Shown piece after piece: positions 1 through 11,275 of a stretch of 64,000 nucleotides of DNA; the first letter of the stretch is position 1, and the number at the start of each line of letters is the position of its first letter. The notes under the pieces are model-generated. The model was given only the letters and a program-made list of their open reading frames with translations, was not told where the DNA came from and ran no database searches. Location: NCBI GenBank assembly GCA_014607495.2, contig CP053159.1, positions 2,239,501 through 2,303,500 of the forward strand, given 5' to 3'. A program made the position numbers and the translations under genes. Source of the stretch: Carposina sasakii. Lineage: Eukaryota; Arthropoda; Insecta; Lepidoptera; Carposinidae.

Positions 1-488
1 AAATCAGATCGGTTCGGAGTGAACTTGCATTAACTAATGTCGTTACCGAACAGAGCAGCAAATTAATGATATTTAGCTGTTAGCTAGCAAATACACAAGT
101 TAGATAAATGGATTCGTACGGCGTCGCGTGTCGGTTCGAAATTCGGCGTGAAAAGCTACCTGTGTGTATGCGCCTTTATGCATTTGTTTTACGTGATTAA
201 TATAGGCACAAATCAATCTAAAGTTACTTTATAATAAATTATTATGTGTTATTCATGGGCTAGTCACTACAAGGTGGTTTCTATGTAAATGGGCGGGGCT
301 ACAGTGTTAGGGTGCCCCCCTCGTCCTATACTTCATCCCCGCTCAGCGGCACACTATTTTTGTATGAAAATATACTTAGCCGCTGCTCCTCTTTTATACC
401 TTCTCCATGGTGTTATTAGTATGTTCTAATGTGCTTAGTTACTGTACTTAGGTAAAAAATAGCCTTTAGCGGCCCAGAAAAAACACCC
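1..488. other. Non-coding, nothing recognised
   Basis: AT-rich sequence without a convincing open frame or a match to repeats elsewhere in the window. Confidence 0.5.
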
Positions 489-970
489 GACTGCGTAAAA
501 AAATGACCCATTGTCACTCTCAATACTAACGGTCAATTTCAATACGGTCAATACGATCAAAAAGAATCTCGGATTTTTATATTCCTAATTTGAAATTTTG
601 TATGAAAAAAATTGAAGATTAAATCTGAGATATGCAAAAAAGCTCTCAAGATCAGCCCAAGTAGCATTACCTGCATAACACGAAGTGATAAACCGATTTA
701 TCGACATTTGCCTGTCAAAATACGATAAATATAGCCGCCATGTTGATTTTTGTATAGAGACGATACGATATCGTACGATACGATAATCTACGATACGATG
801 TCCACGATGCGTGGTCATGGTAGGGGGGCTGGTATAGAAATTGGCTGTAAGACGAACTTATGATACCTCTCAAGCTCAAATGCGACTACCCGTTTAGGCT
901 CTAGAGCGTGCCAAAGAAATGTACATACAAGCATACACTCGAAAAACATAACCCTTCTTCTGGCGCAGAC
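489..970. mobile_element. MITE-like repeat with GACTGCG ends, copy 1
   Basis: It begins GACTGCGTAAAAA, followed by a TGACCC...GTCACTCTCA block, and ends near TTCTGGCGCAG. The same left and right blocks occur at 23392-23521, where they are about 130 bp apart. Here they are separated by roughly 300 extra bases that include a CGATACGATA-type tandem repeat. The ends form a short inverted repeat (GACTGCG / CGCAGTC). No coding capacity. The superfamily is not identified. Confidence 0.5.
757..806. repeat. Tandem/palindromic CGATACGATA tract
   Basis: Several overlapping copies of ACGATACGAT occur in both orientations (for example ACGATACGATATCGTACGAT), followed by another ACGATACGATG. Lies inside the repeat at 489-970. 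Confidence 0.7.
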
Positions 971-1167
971 TACAAAAGTTGTGGAAAAAGTCAGTAACAA
1001 GGTGAAACAACCAAACATTATTCTGTTCGCGGAAGGTGACACAAATTGCTGAAGTGTTACTCCTCACTTGTCTTGTCACACCCAGCCGCGAGCTTTTACA
1101 ACAACACGCTCGAGTGTGTCGCATTATTTATGAATAAAAAATATTTCCAACTCTACATAAAGTATGT

Positions 1168-1432
1168 ACATACATATATTCACGCCTTTATCCCTTACGG
1201 GGTAGGCAGAGCACCAAGGGCCCATAGAACCACATGGTAAACTTCTAAACAATTTTGAGGGTAAGTATACTCGTAGTTGAGATGTACAAGTTCGGTTAGT
1301 AGTGACAGGTGGTCAGCGCCATCGCCTACAAAAACCAAGACCCTCTTGTCCCTCTACTGACTTGTACAGTATGCCGCTGTAGCTGTAGTATTATAGGTTT
1401 TTTTTCACTCCCAGAGCAGCATAGAAGAATTG
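1168..1432 (-). mobile_element. SINE-like repeat I, copy 1
   Basis: Contains the block CACGCCTTTATCCCTTACGG followed by GGTAGGCAGAGCACCAAGGG and a body shared with 39998-40232. Shorter copies are at 5795-5893 and 39058-39151. On the minus strand the element ends in GGCGTGATT plus ATGTATGTA repeats, the same type of 3' tail as the RTE-like fragments at 12418-12761 and 53990-54232. This suggests a non-autonomous retroposon mobilised by that LINE. No ORF. Confidence 0.6.
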
Positions 1433-1454
1433 AAGTAAAGTATGTGTATGTAAC

Positions 1455-1612
1455 GCAGCGTGGGAAGGCCACCCGCTAGGTGGACGGACGACCTGGCCAA
1501 GGTCGCGGGCGTCGGTTGGATGCAGGCTGCTTCCGACCGGTCGGAGTGGAGGTTGTTGGGGGAGGCCTATGTCCAACAGTGGACTTCTCAGGGCTGTAAA
1601 TGATGAATGATG
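1455..1612 (+). mobile_element. LINE C-terminal remnant (GRPxxRWxDD type)
   Basis: Translation of GGAAGGCCACCCGCTAGGTG onward gives a GRPPARWTDDLAKVAG-like stretch, then a region with SEWR and AYVQQWT. This resembles the extreme C-terminus of RTE-like non-LTR retrotransposon polyproteins found widely in insects. The coding portion stops and runs into GATGAATGATGATG, a typical 3' tail. Only the last ~50 codons remain. Confidence 0.55.
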
Positions 1613-1680
1613 ATGTGTAGGTAATAAAATGTAGATATTGTAAGTTGAGAGTGTTATGCTGATACTGGGCTTCACTAGAA

Positions 1681-2190
1681 ATACATCAGCTGCATCTACT
1701 TACGTGCATGTTGTAAGAGTCGACTAAGGAACTCTGATATTCCCACAGGCCATAAGCTTGTCACTGATCATTTATCCATTGAGGGGTCGCCCACCACCGG
1801 GCCCTACACCCTCCGCTGACCCTCGGATCTGCCGACTCACGGTCACGAACACAAGACACTACTGTCGCAACGAGAAGCCAGATAAAAGCACCTAGCATGC
1901 AACCATAAATACATAGCTGCTATCATCAGAATTAGTTTTCCATGTTAGTTCTAACTACCGAAGTTAGTTATGGAGTCGGCAGATCCGAGGGTCAGCGGAG
2001 GGTGTAGGACCCGGTGGTGGGCGACCCCTCAATGGAAATTTGAACGTCCGAGTAGTGACGCCTGATACAATTAAATATTTAACTGATCATTTACATCCGA
2101 CCTCGCTATGCTAAACGTGCCTGTGGGATTTCTCTTTTATGATACTGCGTTTCTGGATTATTTCAACTTCGGGAAAACCGTCGTGTGTTT
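1681..2190. mobile_element. SINE-like repeat K, interrupted copy
   Basis: The left part (1681-1774) and right part (2082-2190) together match the K repeats at 20003-20195, 31840-32024, 38775-38972, 55710-55838 and 57388-57570. Shared features are the AAGCTTGTCACTGATCATTTA block, CTATGCTAAACGTG, and CCACAGGC or CTGTGGGAT. The copy is split by the repeat J insertion at 1775-2081. Confidence 0.65.
1775..2081 (+). mobile_element. Repeat J1, inserted in repeat K with 12-bp target duplication
   Basis: The 307-bp insert is flanked by a perfect direct duplication ACTGATCATTTA (1763-1774 and 2082-2093). Inside are ~55-bp inverted arms: GGGTCGCCCACCACCGGGCC near the left end and its reverse complement near 2020. 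The 3' end reads GCCTGATACAATTAAATATT. The long target duplication and A/T-rich 3' end favour retroposition, although the inverted arms are foldback-like. Related sequence is at 45488-45640 and 48421-48545. Confidence 0.75.
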
Positions 2191-2940
2191 ATACGTATGT
2201 TATTTTAAAACAATGGCCAAAGAAGAAATGTATATACTTAGATAGGTACTTATAATAATACATGCAATTAAGGATAAAACTCAACGTATTACTGGCAACA
2301 TTATAAACTTTGTGGGCGATATTTAACCGGTAATATATCAATTTCCGACGTTAACAACAAATTGCCCAGAGTGTGGTAGTTTAAGTGTTAATATCTGCTG
2401 CATTTTGGGTCACCGAGCGTGATATTTTCGCCTCAATTAGTTTTCATAGTTTTAAGTAAATAACTGGTGAAAAGTAAGTGTGTAATTTGGACACTTATGT
2501 CCAATCTCTTTCGGGGATAATGGGTCTCACTTTGTATGTAAATAAAGCATTTGAGAACATGTATCATCTTCATATACAGTCACAGCCAATATCCTTAAAG
2601 AGCTATTGGTACGTAGGTAGTATAGGGCCTGAGAAAGGACATCGGCTACTTTTTATCCCGGAAAAAAATTAACCGTCCCCGGAAAGTCGCGACTTTAGCT
2701 AGCGAACATATTAAATAAATCTATTGAGACATGTTTGGGAGTAATTTTAAATGGATTTTATCAGTAGCCGTTAACGCCTTATTAAATTAGTCCTAGTGCG
2801 GATATAACTAATTACCATCAAATTTAATTAACTTTAATTCAATGAAATGGGATAATGAACGTTATATCCCATGTTGTGACACAAACGAGTGATTCTGAGT
2901 GGTAAATTTTAAATATTTATTGGAGAGTGGTCACCTAAAC
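2191..2940. other. Non-coding, nothing recognised
   Basis: The short open frame at 2478-2672 has no recognisable domain or plausible codon signal. No repeat structure seen. Confidence 0.5.
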
Positions 2941-3178
2941 CAATAAATAAATAAATATTCACACAGTTCACAACACATTAACCTAGTCCCACATTAAGAT
3001 CCCTAAGGTGTTGTGTCGCAGGTACCAAGCAACGGTATATATAATACATAGACACGTATAGTTGACACATGACTCGGAAACAAACATCGATATTCATCAA
3101 TATTTGCACCTATCGGGATTCGAATACAGGACCTATGACGCCGCAGGCAGGGCCACTACTAACTACACTAATCGGCCG
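2941..3178 (-). mobile_element. tRNA-derived SINE (family F), copy 1
   Basis: On the minus strand the head has an RNA polymerase III A-box-like TAGTGTAGTTAGTAGTGG (3153-3170) and a B-box-like TATTCGAATCCC (3115-3130) at normal tRNA spacing. A body follows, and a TATTTATTTATT tail near 2941-2955. Copies at 47197-47420 and 57147-57368 share head and body, including CTAGTCCCACATTAAGATCC on the plus strand. It does not fold as a complete functional tRNA. Confidence 0.75.
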
Positions 3179-3179
3179 A

Positions 3180-3907
3180 ATAAATGTCTATGAAGTAACT
3201 AAAGTATTCAAACTTAAATATTGATAAGCCAAAAAAAAACAAAGTTAATCATTATCCAGAATAGACAATAGCGACACTCTTCCGACATCTCAAAGAGAAG
3301 ACACTGAAACTCCCCGAAATAGTTTCCTATTAATAAATCACTAAAAATCTATGCGGCGCACAGGACAGACAGACCGACCGAATTCACGACATAAAGCACT
3401 TGTAGAGGGGAGCTGTGATAGTCAATATAGCTGTGGGTGTGTTGAAAAAGGATTTCCTATTGCTTTGCTTTTGTCTATTATTGTCTCAGACATTTGTCTT
3501 ATCTCGCATATTACAAATTACATTAGTTGAATGATTATTATGAGACAATAATTTCCGCTCGTTAATCTAGCTTAGCTAAACTAACCCAAAATAAAAAACA
3601 TTGAGCAGAATCCTAGAAGTCAAATTATCTCCCAAATCGAAAAGTCGACGCAGATTGCAAAACACGGGACCTTCCGTTCATCACGTGCATAACGGCGGCT
3701 TTATTTTCATCAAAAAGCTTTGCCACCTCCTCTTTATTTCTGCTTAATACGAGACGCGTTGTTTGTGTGCTTTTCAGATTTATGTGCTGTAAACCAGCTT
3801 AAGATTTCCCCCATGCTATTAAGATGCTGTAAATTTTATTTTCACTGTCCGAATGAATAAATTCCTCATTTATTCCTATTGCTGCTATAAATTAATTAGT
3901 ATTATTA
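3180..3907. other. Non-coding, nothing recognised
   Basis: AT-rich. No open frame over ~60 codons and no internal repeats noticed. Confidence 0.5.
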
Positions 3908-4185
3908 TTATTACAAGACTGCCATGGGGGGTATTTGCCCATAGTCACCACGCTGGGCAGACGGGTTGGTGACCGCAGTTTGTATTTTGGACTATGTTAT
4001 CAACACGGGAGGCGCTGCTGCCCACCTCCCGGGAATCCTTAATCGCCTCGTACGATACCCACGGGCAGACATGGGGTGGTACGAATTCTACTCTGCCGGC
4101 ACCACGCGGCCATGGCAGTCTTGTGGCGGGCCCTGGGGGAGGCCTACGTCCAGCAGTGGACTGCAATAGGCTGATGATGATTATT
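3908..4185 (+). mobile_element. LINE-type repeat H6 with GATGATGATTATT tail
   Basis: Contains GGGCAGACGGGTTGGTGACC, CGTACGATACCCACGGGCAG and TACTCTGCCGGCACCACGCG. It ends GAGGCCTACGTCCAGCAGTG, then a GATGATGATTATTATT tail. Matching blocks are at 36350-36603 and, split by a MITE, around 24290-24660. The terminal TCCAGCAGTGGAC block is typical of abundant lepidopteran RTE-like 3' ends (recognised by pattern, not searched). CAAGACTGCCATGG near the start is repeated inverted near 4108. Short overlapping ORFs here are by-products. Confidence 0.6.
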
Positions 4186-4186
4186 A

Positions 4187-5794
4187 TTACATACAATTTT
4201 CGATTTTATTTCCTAATTTAAGTAGATTAAGGTCCGTAAAAGCAAATTGCGTTAAAAAAAGTGCATATTTGTATGATATAGGTAGGTATATGCACCTTTT
4301 ATAATATGTATAAATAGTGACGCCTTTTCCAGAAGTAGGCAGAGATTATGAATTTCCATTTACCAGGGTTCTGTGCCTTACGCACTATCACTGCCTTCCA
4401 AAATTGAGGACTTCTAGGTGTGTAAAGCAGGATCCTAGATATTATAAGTACTAAAGATAGCTTTATCACTATATTTAAATATAACAAAAAAATTATCTTC
4501 TACTACCTGCGACTATTGTACATTTTTTTCTTATGATGGCACTATTTATGAAATTATTCTATCACATAAAGGTGGCTATACACAACGTTGTGTTATCGCG
4601 CGTCCTATCCGTGTCGCAGAAAGCTTCTCTTAAGCTGCCCTCGGCCGACGTAATTGACTCGTCCGCGAAATTCGTCGGCTAAAATAAATAGCGGCGTCAA
4701 ATCTAATACTCGCTAATTTAATCTGTACAGGGGTTTCTAAAGAGCGAACAATGATACCGAATACGTATTTATAGGTAAGTTTTTTAAGCGATTTTTCAAT
4801 ACTTCAGTTTGCTATTAATAAACTCTATCCACTTTTATATCCAATTTAAATATTATGGAGTAATTTCAGGGTATGTTATTTATTCCTGTTTCAAATTTCA
4901 AAAATAGATTTTCGTAATAATGGTTCAGTCTATAATACTCGTACTAAACTAGAAATAAACCAGCAGGGTGTCAAATCCAGACGTCGACTATGTGATGTAT
5001 GGTACGAGAAGCATGCGGCACAAAGTGAGACAGGCATTCCAGAAATGAGGTATTAATACTAGCTTAGGTTGAACGTAAAGAGGATATACAACAGTCAATT
5101 TAAAAATTAACTTTTCTATCATGCGAATATCGATTGCAAGTAACATGACAGTGAAAGTTTTTTTAATAAAGAATCATACACTTTCACAGGGAAAATCCTA
5201 AATCAAGTCTTCATGATATCATTATCTAAAAAATGTGAGGTGGCTATTATTAAGTATTCTTTACGATATCCACAACGTACAAAATCATTGCCATTCCGTA
5301 TCAGAGAGCAACAGCAAATACATCTCAGCTGACATGGAATGCAATCACAAGCGCAAAGTTAGTACGCAAAACTTTAAATAGCGTTCAATTGTTACACCGA
5401 AACGCGTAACGCGCCGCGATCGGCATTCGAAACCGGTCGTCCAACTCGAGTGCGTAAGCGCCCTTAGAATAATAGTCAGGTATTCAGTGCAGGTGGGATT
5501 GAGTGATGTTCGAACTTCGAACTATTTATTTAAATCATGTTCTTTTTGATGTTGTGTCTTTTTACTTCATCTATTTCTTATGTTCGGAAATATCAGTACA
5601 TAGTTTTTTGACGTTTTCATATTTGGCAGCATTAATAAACCATTTGTAGGTATTGCATAATAATATAAATAAAAACACAAAATCCATAATACGCTAGAAT
5701 GGGGTTTGGTTTATTCGATTTAAAACTGTTTTCGCAAAGGTCTAGTAGAGTTATAGTAGAGCTTCCGTGCACACTCAAAGGACAAGAACCTATA
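4187..5794. other. Non-coding, mostly AT-rich
   Basis: No convincing gene. A GC-richer patch at about 4575-4690 (GTGTTATCGCGCG...) resembles repeat debris but has no second copy in the window. Confidence 0.5.
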
Positions 5795-5893
5795 CATACA
5801 TACATATAATCACGCCTGTATCCCTTACGGGGTAGACAGAGCACCAAGGGTCGATAGAACCACATGGTGCCACTTCTGACCAATTTTGAGGGA
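5795..5893 (-). mobile_element. SINE-like repeat I, short copy 2
   Basis: Carries ATACATACATACATATAATC, then CACGCCTGTATCCCTTACGG and the GAACCACATGGTGCC block shared with 1168-1432 and 39998-40232. Truncated after CAATTTTGAGGG. Confidence 0.6.
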
Positions 5894-6097
5894 ACCTATA
5901 CATATTGGCAAAATTGTAAGTACAAACTCGATTTTAGAATTTCGTGGCACGATAGCAACTGATTAACAGTTGAGTAAATCATTAAAAAAAAACAATTATA
6001 ACATCATGCTCATTAAAATTTATCGTTTATAGAGTTTATCTGCAGTATTATATTACCACAATTCAAGTACGTTTGACATAACCACACAAACATTTGT

Positions 6098-6219
6098 AAA
6101 CAGATATTCATGCCTCTTTCCCGGAGGGGTAGGCAGAGGATCTCCACTTGCTATGGTCCTGACACACCTCTTTCGCTTCATCTACTTTTATGATATTCTT
6201 CATGCATGCTCATCGGTTA
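6098..6219 (-). mobile_element. RTE-like LINE 3'-end fragment H3
   Basis: Contains CTCTTTCCCGGAGGGGTAGG, then TCTCCACTTGCTATGGTCCT and a TTCGCTTCATCTACTTTTAT block. It matches the C-terminal coding end of the elements at 12418-12761 and 53990-54232. Badly truncated. Confidence 0.6.
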
Positions 6220-6344
6220 AAACAAATATTATAAATTTTAAATCATAAAACTTATGTACATATATCCAAAAAAACCAAAACTATTCTTCAAAAAATCACG
6301 TATAAGTCACATCACTAAAACCGCTGTAGTGTCAATTCAATTGG

Positions 6345-6570
6345 TATTTAGTGCAGGTGCAAGCGTTTCTATCTACGGTCGGCGTATATATAAATAGTCG
6401 TGTCGCCCGACAGTTCCCGAATGCCGATGCACGATTAATGTGGGACGCTCGCCTGTCAATCGCCACCCGAAAGAACAAACGTGGAACGGATTCGAATTTC
6501 AAGATTATCGCGCCACCCGATTCGAACAACAAACGGATTTTTAAATCGCGTCGGTAGGTGGGCGCGGGAA
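6345..6570. other. GC-elevated unique block with TATA-like motif
   Basis: A unique block in AT-rich surroundings with TATATATAAATAG at about 6387, followed by CpG-containing sequence. Frames on both strands are open for ~65 codons but have no recognisable domain. It could be a promoter, an enhancer-like element or degraded coding DNA. Low confidence. Confidence 0.25.
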
Positions 6571-6921
6571 AATGTGCTCAAGCCATTTTGTTTTACCAGA
6601 AAAACTTCGGTTTGTTTGTCATAGGTACATACAATTTTTAACTCACGACACACACAGTCAAAAAGCTACAGAAACCTACAGGGATCTAAGATTCATGATT
6701 ATATACATACATAACATGGTATAACATAATAAGCCAGCCGTTATCTATCTTTACTGAAGATCTCAGAAAGGGTAACATAAAAAACGACAGAGTTATTTCC
6801 ATGTTATGATAAACGAATTATGTATTTAGTCTACAAAACATACTTGTTTGTACTACAAAACACAGTGAAAAAATACGTTTACTATTCATATTCGAGTATA
6901 TTTAATTTGGTACCTAGTATA

Positions 6922-7397
6922 CAGGGTGTTTGTGACAGCCAAGCAAATATTGATATCATGACTTCAGACCATGATTCTGAGGCGAAAAACACTGAAAATT
7001 TTCGCAGGAAAATTCCTAAATTTTCCGACATTTTTGTCATATTTTCAGGAAAAAAATTGTTTAGTTCGTTTAATTAGGCCTTAGATAATGACTCAAGAAT
7101 AAAATTTTAACCAAAAGATGATTTTCAAAAAAAAAAGTTGCCTTCAAAAAAGTTCAAATAACTGATCAACCCTCATGGAGAATCACAAGTGATCCAAAAA
7201 AACAGCAATGTGTCACACAATAACCAATAAACCAATTTAATTAGTCACAGGTTCGCCTGATCTGATACAATTGGCGCGGAGAGCAAAGATTGCTGATCAA
7301 AAATACATTTCCTGCGAGTAATAACACTATCATATAACTCAACACAATGGTACTTGTTCAGCATTTCAGCATTTGCCTGGCTGTCACCCACACCCTG
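6922..7397 (+). mobile_element. MITE-B, copy 1 (full length)
   Basis: A 476-bp element flanked by TA. The left end is CAGGGTGTTTGTGACAGCC; the right end, read in reverse complement, is CAGGGTGTGGGTGACAGCC, giving imperfect terminal inverted repeats of ~30 bp. A second, inverted full-length copy is at 49565-50039 and fragments are at 14815-15090, 20214-20362 and 32770-32909. Non-coding; the ORF through its left part is incidental. Confidence 0.8.
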
Positions 7398-7739
7398 TAT
7401 AGGTAGATGAGCAAAATTGTTTCCAAATCAATACATTAAAAATAGATTAATCTCTCCATAAGCGATTCGTATTTAAGCAGTGATCAAAACTAGGCGCGTT
7501 GTAATATTTTTTCGTCGACAAATGAAATTGGAATGCGGCCAGCATTTTGATTGTGCGGCGAAGTTAAGAATTTTGATTGGTTCTTGTTAGTGGAATATCA
7601 TTTTTGTAATTGGAAAATTATTATTTCCTACTGACAACAGCTTTGTTTCTTTTTTTATTAAGGATCCAACTTGTTATGCGATCATACATCCAGATAAAGG
7701 CTTCTATACTTTTGCATGAACCTCTCACTACATAATAAT

Positions 7740-8017
7740 CAGTGGTCGGAGTAGGTATATTGAATTAAGGTCATTGACATCAAACGTATATGTTAATATG
7801 GATACGCCTCCGAGTTTCCGGATTATTATGATAAAAATAAAATAAAAATACCGTAACTTCGAAATTATTACATGAAACTAGTTAAAAATGTATCAATACT
7901 CTCAACGCTATGCTGCTAGTTTTTGGAAACTCCGGTACATTCCGGAAAAAATGCATGTCCATGTTATATATATCATGACGCAAGTATGTAAAATCAATAT
8001 ACCTACTCCGACCACTG
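7740..8017. mobile_element. hAT-like MITE D1 with 8-bp target duplication
   Basis: A 278-bp element. The terminal inverted repeats are CAGTGGTCGGAGTAGGTATA on the left and its reverse complement on the right. It is flanked by perfect 8-bp direct repeats ATAATAAT (7732-7739 and 8018-8025). An 8-bp duplication and CAG-initial ends fit the hAT superfamily. A related element with CAGAGGTCG ends is at 32156-32436. No coding capacity. Confidence 0.85.
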
Positions 8018-8121
8018 ATAATAATATATATTATGTCGATTTTGGTTTAATATTGCTTGTGGCATAGTATTATTATCAGAGTGTATAGAAGGCATAAAAG
8101 CGCAACAAATAAAGTGACCCC

Positions 8122-8350
8122 GTGCAATATACAGTTCGGCTTACACAGCTACTAGGCATGTGTATTTTGATAATAAAAAAGTACGCGCGCATTTTTGGAA
8201 TTCCCGCCAACTTTTTAAAATACAAACAGCCAGCGCTCGACGTGTTTTGTTTTCACATACATTTCGCCGGCATTTCGGCAAAAATTCCATCGGCCGTGTC
8301 GCGACGTCCGGCCACTACCGTTTGGCTTGATTGATGGCCTCGCGAGTAGA
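8122..8350. other. GC-elevated unique block
   Basis: CpG-containing unique sequence (CTCGACGTG..., TCGCGACGTCCGGCC) ahead of MITE E1. Frames are partly open on both strands but have no recognisable product. Possibly regulatory. Confidence 0.2.
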
Positions 8351-8352
8351 GT

Positions 8353-8479
8353 GCGTTTCACCGTATAGTTCCGATGGCTGATGGCGCCAGTTACTATGTG
8401 TATGACCACATTTTCTGTGTCATTGCATACAAAACATGTTAGTTCCGAAATCAGGCATAGGAATTATTCTATGAAACGG
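8353..8479. mobile_element. Short MITE-like repeat E1
   Basis: Begins CGTTTCACCGTATAGTTCCG and ends TTATTCTATGAAACGG, giving short inverted ends (CGTTTCA / TGAAACG). The internal block ATGGCGCCAGTTACTAT and the block CCGAAATCAGGCATAGGA are shared with 9416-9541 and 53776-53905. Confidence 0.75.
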
Positions 8480-9415
8480 GCTACACAATGTGGCTCCATC
8501 TGTCGATCACCGTCCGGCAGACACGCCCACCTTGGCAATAATATTCATTGAGATTGAATACACGCGCTGCGTGCAAGCATAAAATGACCTACCTCAAAAC
8601 CTGGGCTGCGAAAATATAGCAAAATTATCGAGTGCGATTAGTTGGCTGTCAAAATTAGAGACCAGCAAACCATCCCATCAACCAATATGTTATACACATT
8701 ATTGGAGAAAAGTCGAGCGGGAGACCCAACGCACCTACCTAATTCATACTACGCCTTAATATAATAGGTGCTGCCTATGCCTATGAATATTGATAAAATC
8801 ACGTAACGTTTTGTAGGTATGTAAAGTTTGGTTTTCGCAGCCCTAAAGGAACATTTCACACAACCGACGATACCGTAAAGAGGGAGCTGCCCTATCCTGG
8901 GAAATCAAAGCTTAAGTTGTAGACAAAATCCTTCATATTTGTTGTTGAGGGCAAGTCGTACTACGACGAATTTGCTACGCCTCGTGGGCAGGTAGGCCCA
9001 ATATTCGTAGCAAAACTAAGTCGGCTCGATATGTCAGGTAAAACTCGTTTTCGTAGCAATAAACCTGCTACGAATCATATCTACCATTTCTGTAGATTAA
9101 CTACGAAACTTCGATTTGTACCTACCTATTATTGAGACAACTAAGTGCCTGTGTAGGTACTCTAAATTTTGTTCTACCGGAAAAACAGCAGGATGTATAA
9201 TACCTATACAAAAAAAAAAATAAGACACATCCAGCTTGTGTCATCAAAAATAAAACGCACCGGAAATGTATGACCGAATTTGTCTTTCGAAAAAAAACCA
9301 GCTAACGCGATTTTTCCTTTTAAACGAATTGCGACTTTAAGCCGTATTTGCTGAGCGACAAGTACAGTATTACCTTAATCTGTGACGACACTGACGACAC
9401 ACCGTAGCTAGAGTT
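8480..9415. other. Non-coding
   Basis: No gene seen. About 8955-9110 contains several copies of TACGAA/TTCGTAG-type words (TTCGTAGCAA, GCTACGAATC), a loosely repetitive patch without clear periodicity. Confidence 0.4.
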
Positions 9416-9541
9416 CGTTTCACCGTACAGTTCCGATTGATGATGGCGCTAGTTACTATTTGTATGACCACATTTTCTTTGTCAAGGCATACAAAAAATG
9501 TTAGTTGCGAAATCAGGCATAGGAGTTATTCTGTGAAACGG
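9416..9541. mobile_element. Short MITE-like repeat E2
   Basis: Begins CGTTTCACCGTACAGTTCCG, ends TTCTGTGAAACGG, and has the same core as E1 about 1 kb away in the same orientation. Confidence 0.75.
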
Positions 9542-10372
9542 AGTCTAGATGTCGCGTGATGTGACAGATCACACCTGTGACGTAAGGGCGCGAACACATT
9601 GACGGGAGGTGCGGGTAATTGTATTAATAACCGTAATTGTATAAAATACCGTGAATGTTATTTGCTGTTTGTAAGAGTATATCTACGTGGCAGGTAATTT
9701 CGTTTGGTTGCCAGGATTATTAACGTGCTTACTTATTTGCTGTTTTATTTTGTACCAGTCGTTAATAATCGTATGTTTGTTAGTTCTAAATAAATGCTTC
9801 ATTTATAAAAAAAAAGGATATGTACAGAGTATACACCTTCCTTTGCAAAATAAATGAAAAAGATTACAATTGGAGGGGAAAAGACAACGAGAACTTCTAT
9901 CCATTAGACCGAGAAGTAATGTTACTCCTCTGAAAACGAGCAGTTCAGTCAAAAGAATTTTAAAAAACTTAATAAAAAATTGCCCTAAGTAGTTTTTAAG
10001 TTGGTTATAGAAATTTCTGAATTTTGTAAATATTTAATGTTGATAAAATTCCCTTAGCTACAAAATTTATATAGACGTTAAATAAATGAAACGTTGGAAA
10101 AATGACCCCTAAGTAAAATGTTTATTTTGACTGGACCAGTAAACCGCAATTTGTTTTCAAATTAAAGCGAAGTCAGCAACAGCCTTGTAACAACTTAAAA
10201 TAAATGCAAATAAGTAAACAGTCGCACGAGATTTACGTAACTAAATGAATCTGCTTGGACCAAAATGCATAATAAATATTTCAATTCACTGCAGTCTTCG
10301 TTCTTGTTCGCCTTTGGCATTTATTATACTGTTGTTTTGTACATAAATTAAAAATAGAGTTAGTAAATAATA
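9542..10372. other. Non-coding, AT-rich
   Basis: No open frame of interest and no repeat recognised. Confidence 0.5.
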
Positions 10373-10737
10373 CAGGGTGATTTTTGGTCGTCAACGTTCC
10401 CGAAAACTACGGAATCTCCTCATCATCACGATCATTTTTCTCCATGGAAGCATACCTGGGAAGTGTGTGGTTTCCAAAATATTAGGGTCCAAAGTTGAGT
10501 AAATAGACTGCGTTTTTCTGCATAAATGCACATAGCCGCACGTAGCAAGATTTTTTCACGAGAAATAATTAATATCTGTCTATAAATAAACTAGCATAAA
10601 CACTAGACACTATAAATTTAGCCAGATCAAGTAATTAAAAAAAAAAAAAAAATTCCCAGCATTTTTTTTGGCATAAACTTACTTTAATGTATAGAGTACG
10701 CACCCTTCGTTAAAGGTGGCCACAAAAAAGCATCCTG
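10373..10737 (+). mobile_element. MITE-A, copy 1
   Basis: A 365-bp element between TA dinucleotides. It begins CAGGGTGATTTTTGGTCGTC and ends CATCCTG. The core TTTTTCTCCATGGAAGCATA is shared with copies at 19622, 30125, 37375, 49189 and 63202, and with a short derivative at 58389. The TA duplication fits a Tc1/mariner- or pogo-type origin. Non-coding. Confidence 0.85.
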
Positions 10738-11246
10738 TATATTGTAATTTAAATATTGGTTTACATTGTTAGTTTATATCATTATTTTATTATTTTATTG
10801 TCGTAACTATGCCGATAAGAACTACTCGTATTAGGACAAAATTAATCATAAAGCTCATAATGTTACCTAAAGAAACGATAGCAATACAGTTTTAGAACTA
10901 CCTAAACAGATTTTAATTAATAGCAAGCAATAAATGAAGCCTTTTCTTTCTTTCTGTTGATTGTTAATTTCCTTGCTGCTTTTATTAGAAAAAATCACTA
11001 ACATTTTAGCTTTTTGATTACTCAGAGAGCGGATAACGATATGTCATCATGTCACTAGAGTAGACAAGGCAAGAGCTCAAAAAAAAATTTGCTGTATAAA
11101 AATGAAGGGATATACATGCCTTTTTATGCCACACCCTGTATAGATAAAGTCACCAGGGACGTTTTGTACTAGCATTATTATATAGGAACATATTAAGATA
11201 GGATAAGGATTGAAAGATAGGATAAGAAATGAGGTGATCAGAAAGA
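10738..11246. other. Non-coding, AT-rich
   Basis: Nothing recognised. A CACACCCTGTATAG string near 11130 resembles a lone MITE end. Confidence 0.4.
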
Positions 11247-11275
11247 AGTCAAAGTCAAAGTCAAAGTCAAAGTTT
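11247..11275 (-). repeat. (GACTTT)n 3' tail of a LINE
   Basis: Tandem GTCAAA units on the plus strand (GACTTT on the minus strand) mark the 3' end of the Jockey-like element that continues to 12415. This tail is characteristic of several lepidopteran non-LTR elements. Confidence 0.7.

Noticed and set aside
3945..4221. Overlapping ORFs in both orientations
   Set aside because: All lie in LINE-type repeat H6.
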